Positions 1 through 6,289 of a DNA stretch of 7,191 nucleotides are shown piece after piece. Both the position numbers and the translations under genes were made by a program. Below the pieces are notes generated by a model. That model was not told the DNA's origin. It worked only from the letters and a program-made list of their open reading frames with translations, and searched no databases. Every line of letters starts with the position of its first letter. The stretch's first letter is position 1. The DNA is from Acidobacteriota bacterium (GTDB lineage: Bacteria; Acidobacteriota; Vicinamibacteria; Vicinamibacterales; CAVVIG01), in assembly GCA_003222555.1 (NCBI GenBank), contig QHWL01000027.1:476-7666 (forward strand), written 5' to 3'.

Positions 1-670
1 GCGTGAGGCGTTCGACCACATGCAGGGCGTCGCTACCAAAATGACCCAGCAGGTCGAACCAGGGCCTGCCATTGAGATTGGTCACATCGACCACCAACGT
101 GTTGCCCTCCCAGTGGCCACGTGAGTCTCCCATCCACAGTTTGATGTCGGCGCCGGCATGCGGACGCCCATCCATGAGGACAATGCGAGAAAGGTGGCCT
201 CTCTCGCTGAGAATCGTCACGGTGTCAAGAAGCTGAATGATCCGACGGGAGCCCGCGTTATACATTTGGCGCGGCACGCCTGTCGGAAAGCAAAACGCGT
301 AGGGATCGATATAATGATCCGGATTCTCCTTCCGTTGCGCCGCCGCCCACGGCTGGTATGGAACTTTTCCGTCAGCCGGATCGATGATCTTGCTGTTGGT
401 CGCACCGAAGCCGTACTCAGCACGATGTTCTTCGATGCTTTGCCCACCGGGCACCGTCGGCGCGTCCCACAAGCCCTGCAGGTCGGGGTGGCCGTCCGGC
501 CCCGTCCGCGGTTTGAACGCTTTGGCCTTGGCCATCGCACAGGGATGAAAGTGTGCGGAGTCGTTCGGGCAACCACCTGCCTGACCCGGGGCTACCTGGC
601 CCGCGGCGGACGCGGGCGCCAAAGAGAAGACTGTCACAGCGGCAGACAGCGCCACCGTGGATCTCACCAA
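1..670 (-). CDS. Secreted protein of the MGDSRG-WEG family (copy A), 3' end outside window
   Basis: The minus strand stays open from here to the window edge, giving at least 223 residues, so the C-terminus is missing. I do not know a function. From a TTG at 670 the protein opens with a Sec-type signal peptide (hydrophobic stretch about residues 5-20, ending A-S-A-A-G-Q). Family motifs follow in order: PDLQGLW at 62-68, CFPTGVPR at 127-134, and the core MGDSRGHWEGNTLV at 180-193, then S-D-A-L-H-V-V-E-R near the edge. It is closest to copy C: 15 of 18 residues match around the C-x-P-x-x-V-P-R motif and 27 of 32 across the core. The start is uncertain. TTG 670 gives a normal-length signal peptide like that of copy C but has no visible Shine-Dalgarno. 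An in-frame ATG at 739 would add 23 basic residues encoded partly by repeat-like DNA. It lies downstream of the DUF6152 gene on the same strand. Confidence 0.85.
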   Translation of the reverse strand, partial: MVRSTVALSAAVTVFSLAPASAAGQVAPGQAGGCPNDSAHFHPCAMAKAKAFKPRTGPDGHPDLQGLWDAPTVPGGQSIEEHRAEYGFGATNSKIIDPADGKVPYQPWAAAQRKENPDHYIDPYAFCFPTGVPRQMYNAGSRRIIQLLDTVTILSERGHLSRIVLMDGRPHAGADIKLWMGDSRGHWEGNTLVVDVTNLNGRPWFDLLGHFGSDALHVVERLT

Positions 671-706
671 GCGACTGCTTGAGTTAAAAAAGCGACGTTT
701 GAACGC

Positions 707-725
707 CCTTCGTGCTTTCGTGGTT
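707..725. repeat. CTTCGTG-type intergenic repeat unit
   Basis: This 19-base stretch matches 6354-6372 at 16 of 19 positions (CCTTCGTG, two variable bases, TTCGTG, one variable base, TT). The second copy forms part of the right arm of the large hairpin at the other end of the window. The shared unit suggests a dispersed non-coding repeat of this genome. I recall similar CACGAAG strings in intergenic DNA of Acidobacteriota, but could not check this. Confidence 0.5.
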
Positions 726-747
726 GCTTTCAACAACATCAAGGCTT

Positions 748-774
748 TCTCTGCGTCCTCGGCGGTCTCTGCGT
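748..774. repeat. Short direct repeat TCTCTGCGT, 18-base period
   Basis: TCTCTGCGT occurs at 748-756 and identically at 766-774, with the related 9-mer CCTCGGCGG between them, so the stretch reads as three 9-base modules. It sits directly beside the CTTCGTG-type unit and probably belongs to the same composite intergenic element. Confidence 0.5.
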
Positions 775-944
775 TGAACGTGATTCGTGATTCTTCGTGC
801 CTGCGTGACAAGCCATTGACGCAAGCCTTCGCTGACCCGCACGGCGGTCGGCGCAGCCCGTTACGCACTGTTCCTTCCGAAGGGAGGAGCTACTCTGGTG
901 CTGCTCGGAAGCGGCACACGAACAGGCTGTGACTTGCCTATCGA

Positions 945-1361
945 TTACTTGTCGCCAGGGCCGTCGTCGGGCGCACCAGTTCCTGTCGAGCCCATGAAGA
1001 AATTCCGCCCGTCGTTAAACTTCACGGTTCTGCCGCTTGCACTCGGCGTCCCGTTCTTGGCGCGAAACCCGTTGATGACGAGCTCGCTGCCGATAATAAA
1101 ATCGGTCTTCCGGAGACCTTTCCTCAGCAGCGCATTCGGACTGCCGGCCTCGATCGCCCAGTTCACGACCTTACCGTCCGCACCTTTCACGTCGACGAAG
1201 ATCCAGCCGTGCGGGTTCGTCCATTCCATCTTGGTGAGTGTGCCCTTCAACGCGACGGGCTGGTTTGCGTCGAATTCCGCGGCAAATGCGTGATGCGCCC
1301 GCGCGGGCGCCGCGATCAGAAACATTCCGACGACAACACCCGCGAGAAATAGCCTTCTCAT
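945..1361 (-). CDS. DUF6152 family secreted protein
   Basis: A 138-residue protein of unknown function. The signal peptide covers about residues 1-22 (M-R-R-L-F-L start, hydrophobic to A-A-P-A-R-A), with cleavage expected just before a His-His pair, so it should be periplasmic or secreted. The mature part shows the signature I associate with DUF6152: HHAFAAEFD at 23-31, EWTNPHGW at 46-53, a G-S-P-N-A-L-L-R segment at 73-80, and G-F-R-A-K-N-G then S-G-R-T-V in the C-terminal half. The length fits the family, and the short alternating strands suggest a small beta fold. The clustered histidines (HH at 23-24, NPH at 49-51) could bind a metal, which is inference. The start is the ATG at 1361 because GGAGG lies 7 bases upstream; an earlier in-frame ATG at 1547 lacks a signal peptide and is not credible. 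It diverges from copy B and precedes copy A on the same strand. Confidence 0.9.
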   Translation of the reverse strand: MRRLFLAGVVVGMFLIAAPARAHHAFAAEFDANQPVALKGTLTKMEWTNPHGWIFVDVKGADGKVVNWAIEAGSPNALLRKGLRKTDFIIGSELVINGFRAKNGTPSASGRTVKFNDGRNFFMGSTGTGAPDDGPGDK

Positions 1362-1368
1362 CTCATGA

Positions 1369-1373
1369 CCTCC
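1369..1373 (-). promoter_or_regulatory. Ribosome binding site of the DUF6152 gene
   Basis: GGAGG on the minus strand, 7 bases before the ATG at 1361. It fixes the start and rules out the 62-residue upstream extension that the open frame would allow. Confidence 0.8.
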
Positions 1374-1384
1374 AAAACGGCTCA

Positions 1385-1414
1385 AGCGTAGCACAGCAGG
1401 ATCATTCGCTCCAA
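1385..1414 (-). promoter_or_regulatory. Weak candidate promoter for the DUF6152 gene
   Basis: Reading the minus strand, TTGGAG (1414-1409) and TACGCT (1390-1385) are separated by 18 bases. Each matches the sigma-70 consensus at only three of six positions. Transcription would begin near 1378, leaving a leader of about 17 bases that still contains the ribosome binding site. This is a consensus match only. Confidence 0.25.
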
Positions 1415-1518
1415 GGTATTCCACGCCAGTGACGGCAGCCGGCAACTGCTCCTTACGGGCAGGCCGCGAGACTTGTGGTCCGTCGTCGTGTGGCGAGCCA
1501 GGGACGATGAGGTGAATG

Positions 1519-1527
1519 TGATATATT
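1519..1527 (+). promoter_or_regulatory. Candidate extended -10 promoter for the B-C-receptor unit
   Basis: TGATATATT fits the extended -10 pattern TGnTATAAT with one mismatch and lies in the most AT-rich pocket of the divergent intergenic region. There is no good -35 box, which extended -10 promoters can do without. Transcription would start near 1534, with a leader of roughly 90 bases before copy B. Confidence 0.3.
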
Positions 1528-1613
1528 TTCGTGCCCGTACACTGCACAGTTCGACCGCAAGTCTGAGAGGGCGCCGCTCTAAAGGCTCGAGCGGCCAGCG
1601 TTCTTTCGGTGCC

Positions 1614-1618
1614 GGAGG
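1614..1618 (+). promoter_or_regulatory. Ribosome binding site of copy B
   Basis: GGAGG, 8 bases before the ATG at 1627. It lies inside the reading frame that would open at a GTG at 1609, so the ATG is the better start. Confidence 0.8.
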
Positions 1619-1626
1619 CGTATCAG

Positions 1627-2385
1627 ATGAGAAATTGGTGCATGGCTTGGCTTGCTGCGGCGATGGTCCAGGCCGTGCTGTTCTCGCTCGCGTCGGTGCC
1701 GGCCGCTGGCCAGACGCAAACGGCGACCGAGACGGGCGCTGTGCGACGGACAGCCGAGGGGACGCCCGACTTGTCGGGCATCTGGCAGGTGATGAACACG
1801 GCAGCCTGGGACATCCAGGATCATCCTGCGCAGAAAGGCGTACCGGCAGGACAGGGTGTGGTTGAGGGCAATGAGCTCCCATACCTGCCGGCGGCGGCGG
1901 CGAAGAAGAAGGCGAACTACGACAACCGCGCCACCGCCGACCCGGAGACAAAATGTTATCTCCCGGGTGTGCCACGCATCACTTACATGCCATATCCGTT
2001 TCAGATCACGCAGTCTCAAAAGCAGGTCACAATCCTTTACGAGTACGTTCACGCTGTTCGCAATATCTTCCTGGGGACTCCGCATATCAAGGGTCCGATT
2101 GATTGGTGGATGGGGGACTCACGTGGCCGCTGGGAGGGGAATACGCTGGTCGTCGATGTGCTCGAGTTCAACGACGAAACCTGGTTCGACCGGGCGGGAA
2201 ACTTCCACAGCGACGCCTTGCACGTGGTCGAGCGTTACACGCCCGTCGGCCCCGATCTCATCAACTACGAAGCCACCATCGAGGACCCGAAAGTGTTTTC
2301 GAAACCCTGGAAGATGAGCATGCTCCTCTATCGTCACAAGGAAAAGAATGCGCAAATCCTGGAGTACGAGTGCTTTTCGTTTTGA
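1627..2385 (+). CDS. Secreted protein of the MGDSRG-WEG family (copy B)
   Basis: A 252-residue protein of unknown function, first gene of a three-gene run. The signal peptide spans about residues 1-29 (hydrophobic 6-22, ending V-P-A-A-G-Q), so it is exported. Family motifs: PDLSGIW at 47-53, CYLPGVPR at 110-117, the core MGDSRGRWEGNTLV at 162-175, HSDALHVVERYT at 194-205, and ATIEDPKVF at 216-224. The mature part is rich in alternating hydrophobic strands, which suggests a beta-sheet fold; no hydrolase or redox signature is visible. A lysine-rich, proline-poor insert (A-A-A-A-K-K-K) lies near 89-95. The protein ends eight residues after I-L-E, just past an E-x-C motif, whereas copy C continues for about 25 residues beyond its equivalent cysteine. 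The start is chosen by GGAGG 8 bases upstream. The next gene begins 43 bases later with its own ribosome binding site. Confidence 0.9.
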   Translation: MRNWCMAWLAAAMVQAVLFSLASVPAAGQTQTATETGAVRRTAEGTPDLSGIWQVMNTAAWDIQDHPAQKGVPAGQGVVEGNELPYLPAAAAKKKANYDNRATADPETKCYLPGVPRITYMPYPFQITQSQKQVTILYEYVHAVRNIFLGTPHIKGPIDWWMGDSRGRWEGNTLVVDVLEFNDETWFDRAGNFHSDALHVVERYTPVGPDLINYEATIEDPKVFSKPWKMSMLLYRHKEKNAQILEYECFSF

Positions 2386-2414
2386 GAGCAACATTGCCGC
2401 GCGCCGGCCCCTGG

Positions 2415-2421
2415 AAGGAGG
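2415..2421 (+). promoter_or_regulatory. Ribosome binding site that decides a TTG start (copy C)
   Basis: AAGGAGG lies 7 bases before the TTG at 2429. The only ATG start in this frame (2348) lies inside the end of copy B and would place 27 hydrophilic residues in front of a complete signal peptide, so the TTG is clearly preferred. Confidence 0.8.
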
Positions 2422-2428
2422 CTCTGCG

Positions 2429-3337
2429 TTGAAAAACTGGTTCTCGAGTTCCGCGATTGCAGCGGCGGCTCTGGCGGTTGCCTTGTCGCTGACGTCGGTG
2501 CCCGCGGCCGGCCAGTGGTCGAAGACCCACCCCATCACGGCTGGTTGTCCTTCGCCGGCCGCAGGCTTTCATCCCTGCGCGCTGGGGAAAGCCAAGACGT
2601 TCAATCCTTCCAAGACGCCGGACGGCCAACCGGACCTGCAGGGAATTTGGGAGGCACCGGTGGCGATGGGTTTTCAGAATATCGAAGATTTTCCCGGTGA
2701 CCCCTCCCCGGGTGGCTTTGGGCCGGCGATCACGTCGATCGTCGATCCTCCAGACGGACGAGTTCCTTATCAGCCTTGGGCGCGGGCGCAACGGGACGAG
2801 AATGTCGCCCACTACATCGATCCTTACGCGCAGTGTCTTCCCACGAGCGTTCCACGGCAGATGGCAAACTTTCGTACCCGAGAGATTACTCAGTTTTCTG
2901 GATACATAACCATCGTCAACGAGGCCGGGGGTCATATCTATCGCGTCGTCTACACGGACGGCCGTCCGCATGTCGGGCCCGACATCAAGCTGTGGATGGG
3001 AGACGGCCGCGGCCACTGGGAGGGGAATACGCTGGTCATCGAGACGACCAATCTCAACGGCAGGGCCTGGTTCGATTCGGAAGGGCAGTTTTACAGCGAC
3101 TCCATGCGAGTCGTCGAGCGTCTGACGATGGTCGATGTCAACACGATCCACTATCAGGCCACGATGGACGATCCGAAGGTCTATACGAGACCGTGGACGA
3201 TGGTTTGGCCGCTCGAACGCATCAAGGAAAAAGGTTACGAGCAGATGGAGGAGGCGTGCCACGAGGGCGATCACGACGCGGCAGGCTTCACCCTGGGCGG
3301 GTTCAAGCCATATTTCGGGCCAAGATTTCCAAGATAA
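2429..3337 (+). CDS. Secreted protein of the MGDSRG-WEG family (copy C)
   Basis: A 302-residue protein of unknown function. It starts at a TTG, supported by AAGGAGG 7 bases upstream, and opens with a clear signal peptide (residues 1-29, hydrophobic 9-22, ending V-P-A-A-G-Q). Motifs: FHPCALGKAKTF at 47-58 (shared with copy A), PDLQGIW at 68-74, CLPTSVPR at 136-143, the core MGDGRGHWEGNTLV at 190-203 (Gly replaces Ser), SDSMRVVERLT at 223-233, and ATMDDPKVY at 244-252. It ends with E-A-C-H-E-G at 275-280 and a Gly/Phe-rich tail. Cys40 and Cys50 have counterparts in copy A but not in B or D, and could pair in the periplasm. It lies 43 bases after copy B and 42 bases before the receptor, so joint transcription is likely. 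It may be a ligand-binding partner of the receptor, which is inference. Confidence 0.9.
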   Translation: MKNWFSSSAIAAAALAVALSLTSVPAAGQWSKTHPITAGCPSPAAGFHPCALGKAKTFNPSKTPDGQPDLQGIWEAPVAMGFQNIEDFPGDPSPGGFGPAITSIVDPPDGRVPYQPWARAQRDENVAHYIDPYAQCLPTSVPRQMANFRTREITQFSGYITIVNEAGGHIYRVVYTDGRPHVGPDIKLWMGDGRGHWEGNTLVIETTNLNGRAWFDSEGQFYSDSMRVVERLTMVDVNTIHYQATMDDPKVYTRPWTMVWPLERIKEKGYEQMEEACHEGDHDAAGFTLGGFKPYFGPRFPR

Positions 3338-3370
3338 ATTATTGCCGGGTCTGTGCGCGTTCTTGGTTAC

Positions 3371-3375
3371 GGAGG
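3371..3375 (+). promoter_or_regulatory. Ribosome binding site of the TonB-dependent receptor
   Basis: GGAGG, 4 bases before the ATG at 3380, a short but workable spacing. It lies within the frame that would open at a GTG at 3353, so the ATG is the better start. Confidence 0.7.
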
Positions 3376-3379
3376 ATCA

Positions 3380-6256
3380 ATGGAATCTCGAGTCTCGAGC
3401 GTTGTAAACATGGTGATTGTGGTCGGGGCGATCCTGGCGCTGCCTGCCTTGGGGTACGCGCAGGAAGTCACGCTGAGTGGGACGGTGACGGATTCGACGG
3501 GCGGTGTGGTGCCTGGGACGACGGTCACGGCAGTGCACGAGGCGTCGGGGAACGTCTTCGAGGCCGTGACCGACGCAAGCGGGCGATATCGAATTCCCGT
3601 GCGCCCGGGGGTCTTCAAGGTCACGGCGCAATTGGTTGGATTTCAGACCGTCACCCGGACGGGGTTGGAATTGCTGGTAGGACAGCAGGCCGTGATGAAT
3701 TTCCAGCTGGCGCCGTCGACCGTTCAGGAAACGGTGACGGTCACCGGGGAAGCGCCGTTGGTAAACGTCTCCTCGTCGACGCTCGAGGGCAACGTCGATC
3801 CGCGCCAGATGCAGCAGCTCCCGGTGAACGGCCGGAACTTCATGGACCTGTCCATCCTCGCGCCCGGGAACCGCGCGAATGCGTCGACCGACCAGCCGAC
3901 GATCGAAACCACGGCCGGGCACTACCAGATCAACGTCGACGGTCAGCAAGTGACTAATCAAGTGGTAGGCGGCTTCGGCCAGGCCCGCTACAGCCGGGAC
4001 GCGATCGGGGAGTTCGAGTTCATCTCGAATCGGTTCGACGCGACCCAGGGACGCTCGGTCGGCGTGCAGGTGAACGTCGTCACCAAATCGGGGACCAACG
4101 TCCCCGGTGGGTCGTTTTCGGGCTATTTCCGGAACGACAAGTTCAACGCCGCGGATCCGGTTGCAAAACGCGTGCTTCCCTATTCGGATCAGCAGGTCAG
4201 CGGGACCTTCGGCGGCCCGATTGTGAAAGACAAGGTTCATTTCTTCGGCAACTACGAATACGAGCGCAACCCGCAGACCTTCGTGTACACAACGCCGTAC
4301 CCGCGCTTCAACACCGACCTGTTTGCCGTCAACCAGCAGCACACCGGGGGCGGGAGGGTAGACGCCGAATTGTCTTCCAAGGCTCGTTTGGCCGTGCGCT
4401 ATTCGAAATGGATCTGGAAGCAACCGTATCGCACCGGCGGGGGCGCCACGACCACGCCGTCGGCGGCGGAAGGCGGCAACCGGTACACCGACCAGGCCTT
4501 CTCGACGCTGACGCAGGTTCTCAGCAATCGGGCCGTCAATGAGATCAAGGGCGGGTACTCAAGCTTCCACTGGTGTTATTTCTCCAACATCAAGAACCCG
4601 AACTCGCCCGCACTGGATTGCACTGGCCGCGGCGGCGGGTGGGGAGGCCCAGCAGTCCGGCTTTCAGGCATTGCCTTCGGCGCTTCTAACTTCTCCCCGC
4701 AGGAGTACGACCAGAAAATCTACAATGTGCGCGACGACTTTACCTATTCGTTTACCGCTCGCGGGCATCACGACTTGAAGCTCGGTGGCGAGTATTACCG
4801 CATGTCGGTCTTCTCCTATCAATGCGTCGGGTGCATCGGTCAGCTCGACGCCCTCGCCGGGCGCCCTCCGGCCAATCTCGAGGATCTCTTCCCCGACCAG
4901 TTCGACATGTCGACCTGGAAGCTGGCGGCACTGTCCCCCAACGCGCGGACGTTTACGCAGGGCGTCGGGACGTTCGGCTTCACCATTCCCCGGAACGGCT
5001 TTGGTACGTGGTTGCAAGACGATTGGGCCATCACCTCGCATCTCACGCTCAATCTCGGGCTGCGCTACGACGTCGAGCTCAACACGTTTGCGAACGAGTT
5101 TGAAATTCAGCCGTTCCTTCCGGGCAATCGTCCCAACGACCTGAATAACGTCGGCCCGCGGGTGGGGTTTGCCTACCAGCTGGACGATCGAACCGTGATT
5201 CGCGGCGGAGGCGGGAAATACTACGGTGCGGACGAAAACGCTCACGGGACGCAGCTGGCTGCGCTGATGATCTCTCCGATTGTGTCAAACGATGGGCGGC
5301 CTGATTTTGCGTCGAACCCGTTCAATGGGCAGACGCCGACCTTCGATCAGGCCATCGCCAAGTGGGCGGCCGGAGGATCGTCTCGGACCATTGCGCTCCA
5401 AGTGCACAATCCGATCACACAGACTCCGGCGGCCTATCAGACGTCGATTGGCATGCAACGGCAGATCGGGGACGCGATGTCGTTCCAGGCGGATTACGTC
5501 TGGACCGGTGATCGACTGGTGAAGCAGCCATACAACATCAACCTCAGCTACAACCCAGAAACCGGGATCAACTATCCCTTCACCGATCTCAGCCACCGGA
5601 TTTATCCGGGCTGGAGCGCCGTGAATATGCGCATCTGTTGCGGGCGTGATAACTACAACGCCTTGCAGACGTCTCTTACGAAACGTTTCAGCAACCGCTG
5701 GCAGGCCGCGGCCACGTATACGCTGGCGGGCTACAAAGAGGCGTTTCCAAAGCCGGTCTACTGGCAGGGCTTCACGCAGCTCTCGTGGCCTAACGTGGCG
5801 CCGTGGCTTGGTGGAGAATATGGCCTCGGGCCCAACGACCAGCGCCACCGGGCAGTCTTCAACGGTATCTGGGATGCGGGGTACGGCATCCAACTGAGCG
5901 GGCTCTACTTCTACGGCTCGGGCACGCGTTTCGCCACTACGTACGGCTCGGACCTGGCCGGGTTGAATGGAGCGACGGCCCGAGACCGTCTCCGTCCCAA
6001 TGGCACCATCGTGCCGTACAACAACCTTGTCGGGGCGCCCGTGCACCGAGTGGACATGCGGCTTCAGCGCAAGTTCCGGCTCGGCGGCCGCGCTAGAGTC
6101 GACGGCATCGCGGAGGTGTTCAACGTGTTCAACCACGCGAACTTCGGATCCTATACGACGACCGAAAACAGCGCGGTGTACGGAAAGCCGACGGCGAACA
6201 CCAACCTGGCCTATGCGCCGCGCGAGGCACAATTCGGTTTTCGGTTCACCTTCTGA
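3380..6256 (+). CDS. TonB-dependent outer-membrane receptor, Oar-like, with carboxypeptidase-regulatory domain
   Basis: A 958-residue outer-membrane transporter that would use TonB-coupled energy to import a ligand I cannot name. Order of parts: signal peptide 1-27 (G-Y-A before Gln28); a carboxypeptidase-regulatory-like beta domain about 29-112 (L-S-G-T-V-T-D-S-T-G-G-V-V-P-G, then D-A-S-G-R-Y-R-I-P); a TonB-box-like ETVTVTGEAP at 117-126; a plug domain about 127-240 with QLPVNGRNF (147-154 region) and VNVVTKSGTN at 231-240; then a beta-barrel to the end, closing on F-G-F-R-F-T-F with the terminal aromatic typical of barrel proteins. Within the barrel G-T-F-G-G-P-I-V-K-D-K-V-H-F-F is a standard motif of this family. 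All six cysteines (399, 414, 482, 485, 753, 754) are in the barrel part. The length is normal to slightly short for the family. It is the last gene of the plus-strand run and is followed by a large hairpin. A Sus-type role in glycan uptake is possible but unsupported. Confidence 0.95.
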   Translation: MESRVSSVVNMVIVVGAILALPALGYAQEVTLSGTVTDSTGGVVPGTTVTAVHEASGNVFEAVTDASGRYRIPVRPGVFKVTAQLVGFQTVTRTGLELLVGQQAVMNFQLAPSTVQETVTVTGEAPLVNVSSSTLEGNVDPRQMQQLPVNGRNFMDLSILAPGNRANASTDQPTIETTAGHYQINVDGQQVTNQVVGGFGQARYSRDAIGEFEFISNRFDATQGRSVGVQVNVVTKSGTNVPGGSFSGYFRNDKFNAADPVAKRVLPYSDQQVSGTFGGPIVKDKVHFFGNYEYERNPQTFVYTTPYPRFNTDLFAVNQQHTGGGRVDAELSSKARLAVRYSKWIWKQPYRTGGGATTTPSAAEGGNRYTDQAFSTLTQVLSNRAVNEIKGGYSSFHWCYFSNIKNPNSPALDCTGRGGGWGGPAVRLSGIAFGASNFSPQEYDQKIYNVRDDFTYSFTARGHHDLKLGGEYYRMSVFSYQCVGCIGQLDALAGRPPANLEDLFPDQFDMSTWKLAALSPNARTFTQGVGTFGFTIPRNGFGTWLQDDWAITSHLTLNLGLRYDVELNTFANEFEIQPFLPGNRPNDLNNVGPRVGFAYQLDDRTVIRGGGGKYYGADENAHGTQLAALMISPIVSNDGRPDFASNPFNGQTPTFDQAIAKWAAGGSSRTIALQVHNPITQTPAAYQTSIGMQRQIGDAMSFQADYVWTGDRLVKQPYNINLSYNPETGINYPFTDLSHRIYPGWSAVNMRICCGRDNYNALQTSLTKRFSNRWQAAATYTLAGYKEAFPKPVYWQGFTQLSWPNVAPWLGGEYGLGPNDQRHRAVFNGIWDAGYGIQLSGLYFYGSGTRFATTYGSDLAGLNGATARDRLRPNGTIVPYNNLVGAPVHRVDMRLQRKFRLGGRARVDGIAEVFNVFNHANFGSYTTTENSAVYGKPTANTNLAYAPREAQFGFRFTF

Positions 6257-6289
6257 GGGGGCGGGTACTCGCGGTCGCAACGCCGCGTT

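Larger units (their letters stand above)
671..944. other. Intergenic region with degenerate repeat modules
   Basis: This is the stretch between the DUF6152 stop and the start of copy A. I find no convincing gene in it. Bases 700-800 carry low-complexity modules: a CTTCGTG-type pair at 707-725, and a 9-base unit TCTCTGCGT at 748-756 and again at 766-774 separated by CCTCGGCGG. The remainder (800-944) shows no gene and no clear terminator. A promoter for copy A, if it is not read through from the DUF6152 gene, should lie here, but I could not pick out convincing -35 and -10 boxes. An in-frame upward extension of copy A to an ATG at 739 would run into this region. Confidence 0.6.

Noticed and set aside
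158..682. 174-codon plus-strand frame and 119-codon minus-strand frame over the left end
   Set aside because: The third minus-strand frame here carries copy A with all family motifs, so these are shadows.
872..885. CCTTCCGAAGG as a terminator stem in the 671-944 region
   Set aside because: The arms meet with a single central base, so no hairpin loop can form, and there is no T-tract.
657..932. 91-codon plus-strand frame in the 671-944 intergenic region
   Set aside because: Covers the repeat modules, overlaps the start of copy A, and has no ribosome binding site or recognisable pattern.
1358..1366. Two-codon minimal frame (ATG AGA TGA) overlapping the DUF6152 start
   Set aside because: Only 2 bases from the GGAGG, too close for initiation, and easily produced by chance next to ATGAGA.
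2261..3274. Long open frame of 337 codons on the minus strand across copies B and C
   Set aside because: It lies antisense to two well-supported genes. Its apparent internal repeat (a D-D-Q-R-I-P-L-P type motif, twice) is simply the reverse strand of the duplicated core in B and C. It has no ribosome binding site or signal peptide.
2776..3957. 393-codon plus-strand open frame spanning copy C and the receptor start
   Set aside because: Off-frame reading of two real genes; highly arginine- and glycine-rich, and it crosses the receptor's ribosome binding site.
3377..4423. 348-codon minus-strand open frame within the receptor gene
   Set aside because: Shadow of a GC-rich coding region; arginine- and histidine-rich composition without any domain-like pattern.
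5285..6280. 331-codon minus-strand open frame across the receptor's 3' end
   Set aside because: Antisense to the receptor barrel, which is in frame to a typical C-terminal phenylalanine. No start signal.
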